DNA from: Tyzzerella sp.
GTDB lineage: Bacteria > Bacillota > Clostridia > Lachnospirales > Lachnospiraceae
Assembly: GCA_017465565.1 (NCBI GenBank)
Contig: JAFTWA010000039.1
Span: 1 to 64,000, forward strand
Direction of reading: 5' to 3'
DNA length: 64,000 nucleotides
A model generated the notes under the pieces. That model saw nothing but the letters and a program-made list of their open reading frames with translations. It searched no databases and was not told where the DNA came from. A program made the translations under genes and the position numbers. Positions 34,635-43,861 of the stretch are shown piece after piece (the first letter of the stretch is position 1; every line of letters starts with the position of its first letter).

Positions 34635-37280
34635 TTACCATCTGTTTTTCAACTTGTTTTGTAAGCGGTAAATGGTGTTTAACGCATCCATTGGTGTTAA
34701 ATTGCTGACATCAATTGCCTTTAACTCTTCTAATACATCATCGTCTTTCACAGTATCAAATAATGACATCTGGGCCAAATCTACTTCATCGTACCGCTTT
34801 GTTTTACGCGTTGTCTCTTGCGTCTGCACCGATATATCACGAATTCTTGTAGAGATGTCAGCATTTATTAATTCTTCTACAATATCCTTCGCTCTGGAAA
34901 TAACGGAATCAGGTACACCAGCAAGCTTTGCAACCTGAATACCATAGCTCTTGTCAGCACCGCCTTTTACAATCTTACGAAGGAATACGATGTCGTCGCC
35001 TTTTTCTTTGACTGCGATACAATAGTTATTGACACTGTCAATCTTGCCTTCCAGTTCTGTCAATTCATGATAATGGGTTGCAAATAAGGTTTTGGCACCT
35101 AATAAGCGTTTGTTACTGATATGCTCTACCACTGCCCAAGCAATGCTTAGTCCGTCAAAGGTACTTGTTCCGCGTCCAATTTCATCCAGGATTAGTAAAC
35201 TCTTATTGGTTGCATTGCGAAGGATGTTGGCTACCTCAGTCATTTCTACCATGAAGGTACTTTGTCCCGAAGCAAGGTCATCAGATGCCCCAACACGGGT
35301 AAAGATTCGGTCTACAATGCCGATATTTGCACTTTCGGCAGGTACAAAAGAGCCTATCTGGGCAAGTAACACAATTAATGCGGTTTGACGCATATAAGTC
35401 GATTTACCAGCCATATTCGGTCCAGTGATAATAGATACACGATTCTTTTTATCATCCAAATATGTATCGTTTGCAATAAACATATCGTTTGGAATCATTT
35501 TTTCCACAACTGGATGTCTGCCGTTTTTAATATCTATAACCCCTTTTTCATTGATTGCTGGTCTCACATAATTATTGCGTTCTGCAACATATGCGAGAGA
35601 CGCAAGCACGTCAATCTGGGCAAGTGCCTTGGCTGTCTTTTGAATACGAAGCACCTCTGCCGCAATGGTCTCTCTGACTTCACAGTAAAGCTCGTATTCT
35701 AAAGCATAAAGCTTATCTTCTGCACCTAAAATCATATCCTCCAACTCTTTTAAACGCGGAGTGATATAGCGTTCCGCATTTGCAAGGGTTTGTTTTCTGG
35801 TATAGTAGTCTGGAACCAGGTTCTGATAAGAGTTTGTTACTTCCAGATAATATCCAAATACCTTGTTGTATTTAATACGGAGGTTTTTAATGCCCGTTTT
35901 TTCTCGCTCTTCTGCTTCTAACTCAGCAAGCCATGTTTTTCCTTCAACCTTGGCATTGCGAAGCATATCAACCGTTTCATTGTAACCTTCTTTGATAATG
36001 CCGCCCTCTTTCATGGCAAGAGGCGGTTCCTCTTCAATAGAACATTTGATCAAATCACAAAGTTCTGATAATGTATCGAGATTTTCTTCTAATTCTTTTA
36101 ATAATGGAGTCTGTAAGTCGCCCAGAATACATTTGATATGTGGCAGCATTTCCAGAGAACTTCGAAACGCAATCATATCTCTTGGGTTTGCCGACTGGTA
36201 AGTTACTTTACTAATCAGTCTCTCAAGGTCATAAACTGGTGTCAGGTATTCCCTGATTTCCTCGCGGCAAATCGCACTGTTCTTTAATTCTCCTACGGCG
36301 TCCAGTCGTTTTAAGATTTCTTCTTTATCAATTAATGGCTGCTCTACAAAGCTTCGGAGCATTCTGGCACCCATGGCAGTCTTCGTTTTATCTAACACCC
36401 AAAGAAGTGAGCCGCGCTTCTGCTTTTCACGAAGAGTTTCGCAAAGCTCTAAGTTTCTTCTGGACGAACTGTCAAGCAGCATGTATTTTCCAGTTGTATA
36501 ACAGCTGATGCTTGTAAGGTGGGCAAGAGAATTCTTTTGTGTCTCATATAAATACTGCAACAGAGCTCCGGCACCAATCATACCGCAGTTATAGTCATTA
36601 AGCCCTAGTCCATCTAATGACGAAACCTTAAAATGGTCCTTTAATGCCTTTACACACATTGCATCATCAAAATACCATGAATCCAGTGCGTAAACAGTAA
36701 TTCCAAGTCGATTCTTTAAATCCTCCAAGTCAATGCCACTTACATATAATGATTCATTGCAAATAATTTCCGATGGTGCAAATTTTGCAATCTCATCCAA
36801 AAGCTTTCTGGAGTTATCTAATTCTGTTACAAAGTAGTCGCCAGTTGTTACATCCGCAACAGAAAGTCCAAAATTATCTCCAATGTAAACGATGCACATG
36901 ATATAGTTGTTTTTCGATTCATCCAACGCCTGCATATTTAAATTGGTTCCAGGTGTAACAATACGTACTACATCACGCTTTACGATGCCTTTTACCAGCT
37001 TTGGATCTTCTACCTGTTCACAGATAGCAACCTTATATCCTCTTTGAACGAGTCGGTTTAAATACCCTTCTACAGAATGATATGGTACGCCGCACATTGG
37101 TGCCCGCTCTTCCATACCACAGTTCTTTCCAGTGAGCGTAATTTCCAGTTCCTTGCTGGCTGTCAAAGCGTCATCAAAAAACATTTCATAAAAATCGCCC
37201 AATCTATAAAATAAGATGCAGTCCTTGTATTGTTGTTTGATTTCCATATATTGCTGCATCATTGGTGTTAATTCTGCCAC
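34635..37280 (-). CDS. mutS: DNA mismatch repair protein MutS
   Basis: An 881-residue MutS: mismatch-binding domain I with the F-x-E motif (RLGDFYEMFFDD), connector, levers/clamp, and the C-terminal ABC ATPase (GPNMAGKSTYMRQT, Walker B LLILDEIGRGTST, and the H-loop ATHYHEL). I chose the GTG at 37280: AAGGAG lies 7 bases upstream and the protein then begins V(M)AELTPMMQQY as in homologues; upstream ATGs at 37304 and 37340 have no SD. It is followed by mutL. The clamp region contains a long charged coiled coil. Confidence 0.97.
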   Translation of the reverse strand: MAELTPMMQQYMEIKQQYKDCILFYRLGDFYEMFFDDALTASKELEITLTGKNCGMEERAPMCGVPYHSVEGYLNRLVQRGYKVAICEQVEDPKLVKGIVKRDVVRIVTPGTNLNMQALDESKNNYIMCIVYIGDNFGLSVADVTTGDYFVTELDNSRKLLDEIAKFAPSEIICNESLYVSGIDLEDLKNRLGITVYALDSWYFDDAMCVKALKDHFKVSSLDGLGLNDYNCGMIGAGALLQYLYETQKNSLAHLTSISCYTTGKYMLLDSSSRRNLELCETLREKQKRGSLLWVLDKTKTAMGARMLRSFVEQPLIDKEEILKRLDAVGELKNSAICREEIREYLTPVYDLERLISKVTYQSANPRDMIAFRSSLEMLPHIKCILGDLQTPLLKELEENLDTLSELCDLIKCSIEEEPPLAMKEGGIIKEGYNETVDMLRNAKVEGKTWLAELEAEEREKTGIKNLRIKYNKVFGYYLEVTNSYQNLVPDYYTRKQTLANAERYITPRLKELEDMILGAEDKLYALEYELYCEVRETIAAEVLRIQKTAKALAQIDVLASLAYVAERNNYVRPAINEKGVIDIKNGRHPVVEKMIPNDMFIANDTYLDDKKNRVSIITGPNMAGKSTYMRQTALIVLLAQIGSFVPAESANIGIVDRIFTRVGASDDLASGQSTFMVEMTEVANILRNATNKSLLILDEIGRGTSTFDGLSIAWAVVEHISNKRLLGAKTLFATHYHELTELEGKIDSVNNYCIAVKEKGDDIVFLRKIVKGGADKSYGIQVAKLAGVPDSVISRAKDIVEELINADISTRIRDISVQTQETTRKTKRYDEVDLAQMSLFDTVKDDDVLEELKAIDVSNLTPMDALNTIYRLQNKLKNRW

Positions 37281-37362
37281 ATCTTTTCTCCTTCGCAAAT
37301 TCATAATTATACAGAGTAAAGTATAGACCAATTTCGACAAAAATACAAATGTTTTCTAAGGT

Positions 37363-37785
37363 TTATAATACACGAAATTTTGGTTTTTCTTCTTTAAATA
37401 GCCAATGCAAAAGATAGCCACTAAGGAGAATGCCCGCAGCACATAAGGCAGAAAAGATAACTGCAAATGGGAGGCATATTTGTCCGAACAAATGAAATGG
37501 CTGGTCACTATAGTCCCAAACCTTTAATTTTAACCATTTATTCACGATAATTCCTGTAATAAACTCACATGCAACCACAAAAGTCGTACACCGGATTACC
37601 TGAATCCACATCGGTTCTCTCCACTTCGACGCCCTGCCCTGTACTGCAAAGAAATCCATGCAGATTCCGCCTAGCACAAACATACTGCTATGTGAAAATC
37701 CACGAAAAATCATCTCAAAGGAATAATATAAGCTTCCACCAAGTACCCACAAGAAGAAATATTCTTTTAGTTTTTTTAATAACAT
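37363..37785 (-). CDS. Single-module CmpB-type membrane protein
   Basis: A 140-residue protein with four hydrophobic segments. It is one copy of the module found twice in the protein at 7040-8335; LKVWDYSDQPFHLFGQICLPF parallels the WDYSNVKWNLDG motif there. Function unknown. SD GGGGAGGACG is strong, but lies in a possible hairpin (37789-37827). It lies between miaB and mutS. Confidence 0.72.
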   Translation of the reverse strand: MLLKKLKEYFFLWVLGGSLYYSFEMIFRGFSHSSMFVLGGICMDFFAVQGRASKWREPMWIQVIRCTTFVVACEFITGIIVNKWLKLKVWDYSDQPFHLFGQICLPFAVIFSALCAAGILLSGYLLHWLFKEEKPKFRVL

Positions 37786-37788
37786 AAA

Positions 37789-37827
37789 AACGTCCTCCCC
37801 ATGTATTTACTACATAGTTTGGACGTT
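37789..37827 (-). promoter_or_regulatory. Hairpin overlapping the RBS of the CmpB-like gene
   Basis: Outer stem AACGTCC/GGACGTT (37827-37821 with 37795-37789 on the minus strand) followed by TTTTTATG, with an inner stem ATGTA/TACAT. It could terminate miaB transcripts, and the same fold would bury the SD of the downstream gene (GGGGAGGACG). Confidence 0.5.
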
Positions 37828-37850
37828 ATTTTTGATATTATATATGGAAT

Positions 37851-39302
37851 TTACTGCATTTCACCAAGATAATAGAATCCTTTACATTCTTTTAAATGTA
37901 CATTTACAATTTGTCCAATCAGACTTGCATCACCTTTGAAATGAACAAGTAGATTGTTACTCATTCTTCCAGTTACGAGAGTATCGTCATGTTCATTCAT
38001 AGATTCTACTAAAACAGACTGTACGGTTCCTTCGTGTACGCTGCAAACTTCTGCTGAAATATCCTGCACTTCTTTTAAAAGTCTGTCAAAACGATTCTTT
38101 ACTACATCCTCTGGAATCTGATTTTCCATTGCTGCAGCAGGTGTTCCTGTGCGTTTTGAATAAATAAATGTAAATGCACTATCATAGCGTATCTGCTTCA
38201 CTACATCCATTGTATCAAGAAAGTCTTCTTCTGTCTCACCAGGGAAACCTACAATAATATCTGTTGTAAGAGAAATATCTGGAATTGCTGTCTTGATTTT
38301 ACGAACTAATTCTAAATACTGCTCTTTTGTATAACGACGATTCATTTTCTTAAGAATCTCTGTACTTCCTGATTGTACCGGCAGATGTAAGTGTTTGCAG
38401 ATTTTCTTTGAAGTACGCATTACTTCGATTAACTCATCTGACAAATCCTTTGGATGCGATGTCATGAAACGAATGCGTTCTAAGCCTTCAATCTTTTCAA
38501 TTTCACGAAGAAGCTCTGCAAATGTCATTGGCTCCTCTAAATTCTTTCCGTATGAGTTTACGTTCTGGCCAAGCAGCATGACTTCTACCACGCCGTCCGC
38601 TACTAATTTTTCAATTTCGCGGATGATATCCTTTGGATTACGGCTTCTTTCACGGCCACGAACATATGGAACAATACAATAGCTGCAGAAATTATTGCAG
38701 CCAAACATAATATTTACCCCAGATTTGAATGAGAATTTACGTTCACTTGGAAGGTCTTCTACAATTTTATCTGTGTCTTTCCAAATATCGATAACCATCC
38801 GATTTGATTCGTAGCGAGTAACAATTAATTCTGCAAATTTATAAATGTTATGTGTTCCAAAAATCAAATCCACGTGCTTATAGCTTGTCTTTAATTTTTC
38901 TACGACATGTGGCTCCTGCATCATACATCCACAAAGTCCAATCATCATGTGTGGATTATTTTTCTTGGCACGCTTTAACTGTCCTAAACGTCCATACACA
39001 CGCATATTGGCATTTTCACGCACTGTACATGTATTATAGATGACAAAATCTGCCTTATCCTCATTTGGCTCTTCCTGGTATCCAATCTGCTCTAAAACAC
39101 CAACCAGTTTTTCAGAATCTCTGGCGTTCATCTGGCATCCAAATGTAGTCACACAGAAAGTAAGCGGGCGTCCCGCTTCTTCTGATGCTTGTCTTACATA
39201 GTTTCTGGCTTTTTTGATGAAATAATACTGACGCTCTGGTTCAGAAACTGGCGCTTCCATGGTAATATCCATATTATCGATGTATTTTTCAATGTTTTTC
39301 AT
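37851..39302 (-). CDS. miaB: tRNA methylthiotransferase MiaB
   Basis: A 483-residue methylthiotransferase converting i6A37 to ms2i6A37. It has the N-terminal UPF0004 domain with TFGCQMNARDSEKL and two further cluster Cys (YNTCTVREN and GLCGCMMQE). The radical SAM motif is CNNFCSYCIVPYVRGRE (CX3CX2C). A C-terminal TRAM domain ends the protein. An N-terminal ~40-residue extension precedes the first Cys. SD GAGG. MiaA, which supplies its substrate, is encoded in the same gene run. Confidence 0.97.
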   Translation of the reverse strand: MKNIEKYIDNMDITMEAPVSEPERQYYFIKKARNYVRQASEEAGRPLTFCVTTFGCQMNARDSEKLVGVLEQIGYQEEPNEDKADFVIYNTCTVRENANMRVYGRLGQLKRAKKNNPHMMIGLCGCMMQEPHVVEKLKTSYKHVDLIFGTHNIYKFAELIVTRYESNRMVIDIWKDTDKIVEDLPSERKFSFKSGVNIMFGCNNFCSYCIVPYVRGRERSRNPKDIIREIEKLVADGVVEVMLLGQNVNSYGKNLEEPMTFAELLREIEKIEGLERIRFMTSHPKDLSDELIEVMRTSKKICKHLHLPVQSGSTEILKKMNRRYTKEQYLELVRKIKTAIPDISLTTDIIVGFPGETEEDFLDTMDVVKQIRYDSAFTFIYSKRTGTPAAAMENQIPEDVVKNRFDRLLKEVQDISAEVCSVHEGTVQSVLVESMNEHDDTLVTGRMSNNLLVHFKGDASLIGQIVNVHLKECKGFYYLGEMQ

Positions 39303-39317
39303 ATTATATGTACCTCA

Positions 39318-39500
39318 CTAAACAAACTGATTTTTAACTGCATCATATTCGTAATCGATATTGCCCAGCTTCGCGACAAGCTCATTCTTTTCAATATGCA
39401 AATCCTGACACAGTGTATCTAGATTCTGATAATAATCTCTAAGCTTTGTATTTACAACGCTAAGGCATAGCATTGGGTCGTTAGGTAATGTTTCAAACAT
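39318..39500 (-). CDS. DUF4250 protein
   Basis: A 60-residue protein with the LPNDPMLCLSVVNTKLRDYY motif and DLHIEKNELVAKLGNIDYEY, which I recognise as the small Clostridial DUF4250 family. Function unknown. It overlaps the end of the folate cyclo-ligase gene by 8 bases (ATGTTTGA), with GGAGGAG upstream, so it is coupled to it. Confidence 0.82.
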   Translation of the reverse strand: MFETLPNDPMLCLSVVNTKLRDYYQNLDTLCQDLHIEKNELVAKLGNIDYEYDAVKNQFV

Positions 39501-40041
39501 AAATCTGCTCCTCCGTAATTAGAATTTCTGGTCTCACATCATCTGCGTCTGCTGGAACTGTTTCCACAATCTGCAGTTTAAAAGCAACTGCAATTGTCTT
39601 CAACTGCAAATGCTGCTTTAAGTATCCATCGTAAAATCCCTTACCATATCCGATGCGGTTTCGATCTCCATCAAAAGCGACACCAGGAACAATTACAAGT
39701 CCATCCTCTGTCTCAGCAACTCTATCTGTAGTAGGTTCTAAAATTTCACGATAACCACATTGCAGCTCCGATAAGTCCTGAATATAATAAAACTTCATAT
39801 CCATTCCTTCGACTTTGGGTACAGCAACGTTTTTTCCAAGCTTCCACGCTTCTTTTATAATTTCGCGGACTCCGACTTCTTTCTGATAATCAATATAGCA
39901 GTAAATGGTTTCTGCTTCTAAAAAGAACGGATGAGTTACCACCTTTTCAAAAATTCTGTGGCTTTTTTCTTCCCATTCTTCATCGGTTATACTCTTTCTT
40001 GCATCAAGAACACGTCTTCTAATGTCCTTCTTTGATTCCAT
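39493..40041 (-). CDS. 5-formyltetrahydrofolate cyclo-ligase
   Basis: A 182-residue enzyme that converts 5-formyl-THF to 5,10-methenyl-THF with ATP. Basic N-terminus KKDIRRRVLDAR, phosphate/folate motif IGYGKGFYDGYL, and VPGVAFDGDRNRIGYG preceding it are typical. I chose the ATG at 40041, 6 bases after TTAGGTG; a GTG at 40050 lies within that SD. It overlaps the upstream DUF896 gene by 23 bases. Confidence 0.93.
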   Translation of the reverse strand: MESKKDIRRRVLDARKSITDEEWEEKSHRIFEKVVTHPFFLEAETIYCYIDYQKEVGVREIIKEAWKLGKNVAVPKVEGMDMKFYYIQDLSELQCGYREILEPTTDRVAETEDGLVIVPGVAFDGDRNRIGYGKGFYDGYLKQHLQLKTIAVAFKLQIVETVPADADDVRPEILITEEQIYV

Positions 40042-40240
40042 GTTTTTCACCTAAATTTGTGATACTGCCATCCGATTCCTGAATAGAAATATTATCTAAC
40101 TGACCTCTAAGATTTCTCTTGAAGTCATTGATGAATTCTTGTCTTAAAATTTGCTGTTCTTTCTTTTCTTCTTCTGTCAAACCCTCAGCCTTTGCTTTAC
40201 GGTATAAAACATTAATTCTCTGAATCTTTTCTTCCGTCAT
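40019..40240 (-). CDS. DUF896 (YnzC-like) protein
   Basis: A 73-residue helical protein with the DUF896 sequence pattern RINVLYRKAKAEGLTEEEKK and QQILRQEFINDFKRNLRGQL. B. subtilis YnzC, in the yneA SOS operon, is a member; here it sits with folate and tRNA-modification genes. Function unknown. SD TAGGAGGG. A promoter match lies at 40271-40299. Confidence 0.9.
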   Translation of the reverse strand: MTEEKIQRINVLYRKAKAEGLTEEEKKEQQILRQEFINDFKRNLRGQLDNISIQESDGSITNLGEKHGIKEGH

Positions 40241-40270
40241 TTTCTTTCGTCCCTCCTAAAATCTTATCTT

Positions 40271-40299
40271 ATATTACACTATAACTGATTTTTCGTCTA
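40271..40299 (-). promoter_or_regulatory. Promoter upstream of DUF896 gene
   Basis: Minus-strand TAGACG (40299-40294), 17 bases, TAATAT (40276-40271), 31 bases before the DUF896 ATG. Modest match (4/6 and 5/6). Confidence 0.45.
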
Positions 40300-40305
40300 C
40301 CCGTT

Positions 40306-40629
40306 TTAACTTGAATAATTTTCTAAAAATCCGTAAACTTCTCCCAAGGTTTCTACTTTGATGCCGGTATTTAGCTCCTGGCGTATTTCTAGTGGAAGCT
40401 CCTCAACTAAAATTGAGGTATATTCGTAAACAGTTTTTCCATCTGCAAGATATACCGTAACATATCCATCTATTTCTTTGATATAGTAACCTTCTTCCAG
40501 TTTCGTTTCGCTTCTTTGCTTCTCATTTTCTTCCACAGCACGGCTGTAGCTGAACTGATATACAATAATAAACAGAACCATGATGATAATGATTCCAATC
40601 AAAAAACCAATACTATATTTTCGATTCAT
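40306..40629 (-). CDS. Membrane-anchored BofC-C-like protein
   Basis: A 107-residue protein with one N-terminal transmembrane helix (about 7-28) and an extracytoplasmic region. The segment YYIKEIDGYVTVYLADGKT followed by VYEYTSILVEELP and FLENYSS resembles the C-terminal domain of the forespore protein BofC. A sporulation-related role is inferred from this and from the SpoVB-like gene 42 bases upstream. SD AAAAAGGAG is strong. Confidence 0.65.
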   Translation of the reverse strand: MNRKYSIGFLIGIIIIMVLFIIVYQFSYSRAVEENEKQRSETKLEEGYYIKEIDGYVTVYLADGKTVYEYTSILVEELPLEIRQELNTGIKVETLGEVYGFLENYSS

Positions 40630-40671
40630 AAAGGCAACTCCTTTTTGGTATACAGTATTGGTCTTTTTATT

Positions 40672-42339
40672 TTATTTATACACATCTTTTACCAAATGTA
40701 GTTTTTCAAAAATTCTAAGTAATGTTGCACCCTTTGGAAGTGCAAGAATCTCATCCGAAGATAAGGCTCCGAATTTTAATAAAGAAACTGCATATACAAA
40801 TACTGCAATTACAATGGTAATGATTGTAGTTATTTTATCTGGTAATATAAAACCAATTAAATTGTACAATACCACAATCACAATACCCATAATTACTGCA
40901 GCTCCCAGTGGAAGCACGTAGGTTTTTTTCATCTCCTGATGATAACCAGTTGCTTTTCGAATTGCATGTGCATTTAAAATACACATAGATAATGAGAATA
41001 CAATATTTCCTGCTACCAATGCATAAATACCCCATTTAAATACTACCAGCATCATCACAAGTGAAATTAAATGAATTCCTAATGAAATAGCTGCATGCTT
41101 TACAGGAGTTGTCATCTTATTTACACCCTGCAAAATTGCATTTGTAACCGTCGATAAACAATAGAATACAACGGTGATTGCACCCAATTGCAGCATGCTT
41201 GCAGGCGTCTTAATATTACCCGTATAAAGCAGAGATAAAACAGGCTTGGCAAATACTAAAAATGCCACCGCACAAGGAATTGCAATCAGCATTACAACGC
41301 GGATTACCATACCAATTTTTGCACGAACCTCTTTTCTGGAGCCATTTGTAATAGCTGCCGTAACACTTGGAATCAAGGATGCTCCTAATGAATTTGCAAC
41401 TGCAAGCGGAATATGAATCAAGGTATTATACTTACCAGTAAACATACCAAGAAGTTCTGCTGTTTCTTTCTCTGTATTCCCTTGAGCAATCATAATGTTA
41501 CTAAAAATACCTTGGTCAAGTGTTTCACTAATATTATAAATCGCTGTACTTAAAATAACTGGTGCGATAGTCAGTAATAACACTCTATAAATATTTCCAT
41601 AGTCTTCCAACGATTTCGAATGGTCCTTTGCCATTCTTTTCTTCATAACTGGAGAATATGCCTTCATTAAAACCAACAAGAAAATAAGTCCAAATAATGC
41701 ACCTGTTACTGTACCAAGTGTCCCTCCTGCTGCCCCATAAGCTGCCGGAAGCGATGGTGTTGTCTTTGACTCAACCGCCTTTTTTCCAATCTCAACCAGA
41801 TAGCTTGCACCAATCACGCTTACAATGGCATTTACAATCTGTTCAATAATCTGGGAAGCCGCAGTCGGAACCATGGTTCCCATCCCCTGGAAATATCCAC
41901 GCATAACTCCCATAATGGCAACAATAAAAAGTCCCGGAGCCAATACACGAAGTGCGTAGGCACTTAATTCTAGCTTCATTACGCTGCCAGCAATAAAATC
42001 GGATAATACAAAAATAAGAATGCCAACAAGGGCTCCAACCACAATTGCAAATGTAAGAGCACCTTTAAAAATTCTGTTTGCATCTTTATACTTCCTCTTT
42101 GAAACTCTGGCAGAAACTAATTTAGAAACTGCAAGCGGCAGACTATATGATGTCAATAAAAGCGCAATATTATAGATGGAGAAAGCACAGCCATAGAATC
42201 CCTGTCCCTCATCACCAAGAATGTTGTTGACAGGAATTCGATATGCAAGTCCTATTAACCTGCTGATAATTCCGGCAGCTGCCAGAATCATTCCCTGCAT
42301 AAGGAAGCTATTATTTTTTTTCTTTTGTTCAGCACTCAT
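40672..42339 (-). CDS. SpoVB/MurJ-like polysaccharide flippase (MOP superfamily)
   Basis: A 555-residue membrane protein with about 14 helices. MSAEQKKKNNSFLMQGMILA starts the protein, followed by AAGIISRLIGLAYRIPV and the DEGQGFYGCAFSIYN loop, which match the SpoVB/polysaccharide biosynthesis subgroup. It probably flips a lipid-linked envelope precursor (peptidoglycan or cortex related). SpoVB proper versus a general MurJ cannot be separated from sequence alone. SD AGAGGTAG. It follows ybeY by 20 bases. Confidence 0.82.
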   Translation of the reverse strand: MSAEQKKKNNSFLMQGMILAAAGIISRLIGLAYRIPVNNILGDEGQGFYGCAFSIYNIALLLTSYSLPLAVSKLVSARVSKRKYKDANRIFKGALTFAIVVGALVGILIFVLSDFIAGSVMKLELSAYALRVLAPGLFIVAIMGVMRGYFQGMGTMVPTAASQIIEQIVNAIVSVIGASYLVEIGKKAVESKTTPSLPAAYGAAGGTLGTVTGALFGLIFLLVLMKAYSPVMKKRMAKDHSKSLEDYGNIYRVLLLTIAPVILSTAIYNISETLDQGIFSNIMIAQGNTEKETAELLGMFTGKYNTLIHIPLAVANSLGASLIPSVTAAITNGSRKEVRAKIGMVIRVVMLIAIPCAVAFLVFAKPVLSLLYTGNIKTPASMLQLGAITVVFYCLSTVTNAILQGVNKMTTPVKHAAISLGIHLISLVMMLVVFKWGIYALVAGNIVFSLSMCILNAHAIRKATGYHQEMKKTYVLPLGAAVIMGIVIVVLYNLIGFILPDKITTIITIVIAVFVYAVSLLKFGALSSDEILALPKGATLLRIFEKLHLVKDVYK

Positions 42340-42359
42340 AAACTACCTCTTTCATGCAT

Positions 42360-42854
42360 CTATCTTAAAATTTTAAGCTGCTCCAATATTGCTTTCTGCT
42401 TCTTTTCCATTTCTATCCGCTCCTCTTCTTCCATGTGGTCAAAACCAAAAAGATGAAGCATGCTGTGAGCAATTAGAAATGCATATTCACGTTCTATGGA
42501 GTGTCCATATTCTTCAGCCTGAGAAAAAACCTTTTCTTTGGAAATTACAATATCTCCAAGCATCAGTTCACCAGACTCTGGATGAAAATACTCATCTGCT
42601 TCTTCCAGAAAATCAAAGTTTCCAGCTTCTTCATAATCCACCATTGGAAAAGAAAGAACATCGGTTGGACGGTCAATCTGGCGGAAATTCAGATTCATTT
42701 CGTGAATCTCTTCATTCATAGTAAGCAGCAGATTCACTTCTGCTTCATATGGACATTCTACGTAATCCAGTGCTGCTTCAATGACCTTTGCAGCAAGTTC
42801 TTCACATGGTAATGGAAGGGTCAGCGCTCCTTCTTCTTCAAAAATCAGTGTCAT
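42360..42854 (-). CDS. ybeY: Endoribonuclease YbeY
   Basis: A 164-residue metal-dependent RNase for 16S rRNA 3'-end maturation and ribosome quality control. The zinc motif H130-x3-H134-x5-H140 lies in LIAHSMLHLFGFDH. NLNFRQIDRPTDVLSFP and LGDIVISKEKV are conserved. The ATG overlaps the phoH stop by 4 bases (ATGA) with AGAGGAG upstream; phoH-ybeY is a classical pair. Confidence 0.97.
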   Translation of the reverse strand: MTLIFEEEGALTLPLPCEELAAKVIEAALDYVECPYEAEVNLLLTMNEEIHEMNLNFRQIDRPTDVLSFPMVDYEEAGNFDFLEEADEYFHPESGELMLGDIVISKEKVFSQAEEYGHSIEREYAFLIAHSMLHLFGFDHMEEEERIEMEKKQKAILEQLKILR

Positions 42855-43840
42855 GATTTTCTCCTCTTATCTTTCGCACGTTCATTTTTTCGTTCATATT
42901 CTTCGTAAGCAGTTACAATTTTTTGTACAAGTGGATGTCTTACGACGTCTTTACTTGTCAAATTACAAATCGATATATCCTCAATATTGCGAACTACCTT
43001 TGTGGCAACATCTAAGCCTGATACCATTCCGGCAGGAAGGTCTTTCTGCGTTGCATCCCCTGTAATAACTACTTTAGAACCAAAACCAATTCTGGTAAGG
43101 AACATTTTCATCTGTGCAGGTGTTGTATTCTGTGCTTCATCCAGAATAATAAATGCATTATCAAGGGTACGTCCTCTCATATATGCAAGTGGTGCAACCT
43201 CAATAAGTCCTTTTTCCGAATTCTTAATAAAACTTTCTGCTCCCATAATCTGATATAAAGCATCATAGAGTGGTCGCAGGTATGGGTCAATTTTACTTTG
43301 TAAATCACCTGGCAGGAAACCTAATTTTTCTCCTGCTTCAATTGCTGGACGGGTTAAAATAATGCGTCCCACCTCGTTATTTTTAAATGCAGTAATTGCC
43401 ATTGCCATTGCAAGATAGGTTTTTCCTGTTCCGGCAGGCCCAAGTCCAAATACAATCATCTGCTTGCGGATTGCATCCACATATTTCTTTTGTCCTACTG
43501 TTTTCGGTTTAATCGGTTTTCCCTGCAATGTATGGCAAATAATATCCTTATCAATCTCAACAAGCTCTTTTTCATTATCTTCAAACACAAGAGAAATCGC
43601 ATAGTCAACATTCTGTTCCGAAATCGTGTTGCCTCTCTTTGACAACGCAACTAATTGGAGAAGTACGCGTTTCGCCTGGTCTACGCGCTTTGCATCACCA
43701 AGAATCTTTACATTTCCATCTCTTGCAATTAATGTTACATGTAAAGTACGCTCTATTTTTTTTGCATAAGCATCGAACTGCCCGAAGACATTACTTTCGT
43801 GCTCGGCTGGTATTTCAATGATTTCTTCAAGAATACTCAT
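42851..43840 (-). CDS. phoH: PhoH-family ATPase
   Basis: A 329-residue ATPase. The N-terminal KH-like region (about 20-70) precedes the PhoH P-loop domain with FGLGPAGTGKTYLAMAMA, ILTRPAIEAGEKLGFLPGDL and Walker B FIILDEAQNTTPAQMK. It is related to the helicase superfamily and probably acts on RNA together with YbeY. I chose the ATG at 43840, with AAAGGAC upstream; a TTG at 43843 is the only nearby alternative. Confidence 0.95.
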   Translation of the reverse strand: MSILEEIIEIPAEHESNVFGQFDAYAKKIERTLHVTLIARDGNVKILGDAKRVDQAKRVLLQLVALSKRGNTISEQNVDYAISLVFEDNEKELVEIDKDIICHTLQGKPIKPKTVGQKKYVDAIRKQMIVFGLGPAGTGKTYLAMAMAITAFKNNEVGRIILTRPAIEAGEKLGFLPGDLQSKIDPYLRPLYDALYQIMGAESFIKNSEKGLIEVAPLAYMRGRTLDNAFIILDEAQNTTPAQMKMFLTRIGFGSKVVITGDATQKDLPAGMVSGLDVATKVVRNIEDISICNLTSKDVVRHPLVQKIVTAYEEYERKNERAKDKRRKS

Positions 43841-43861
43841 CAATCTAGTCCTTTCTCATTT

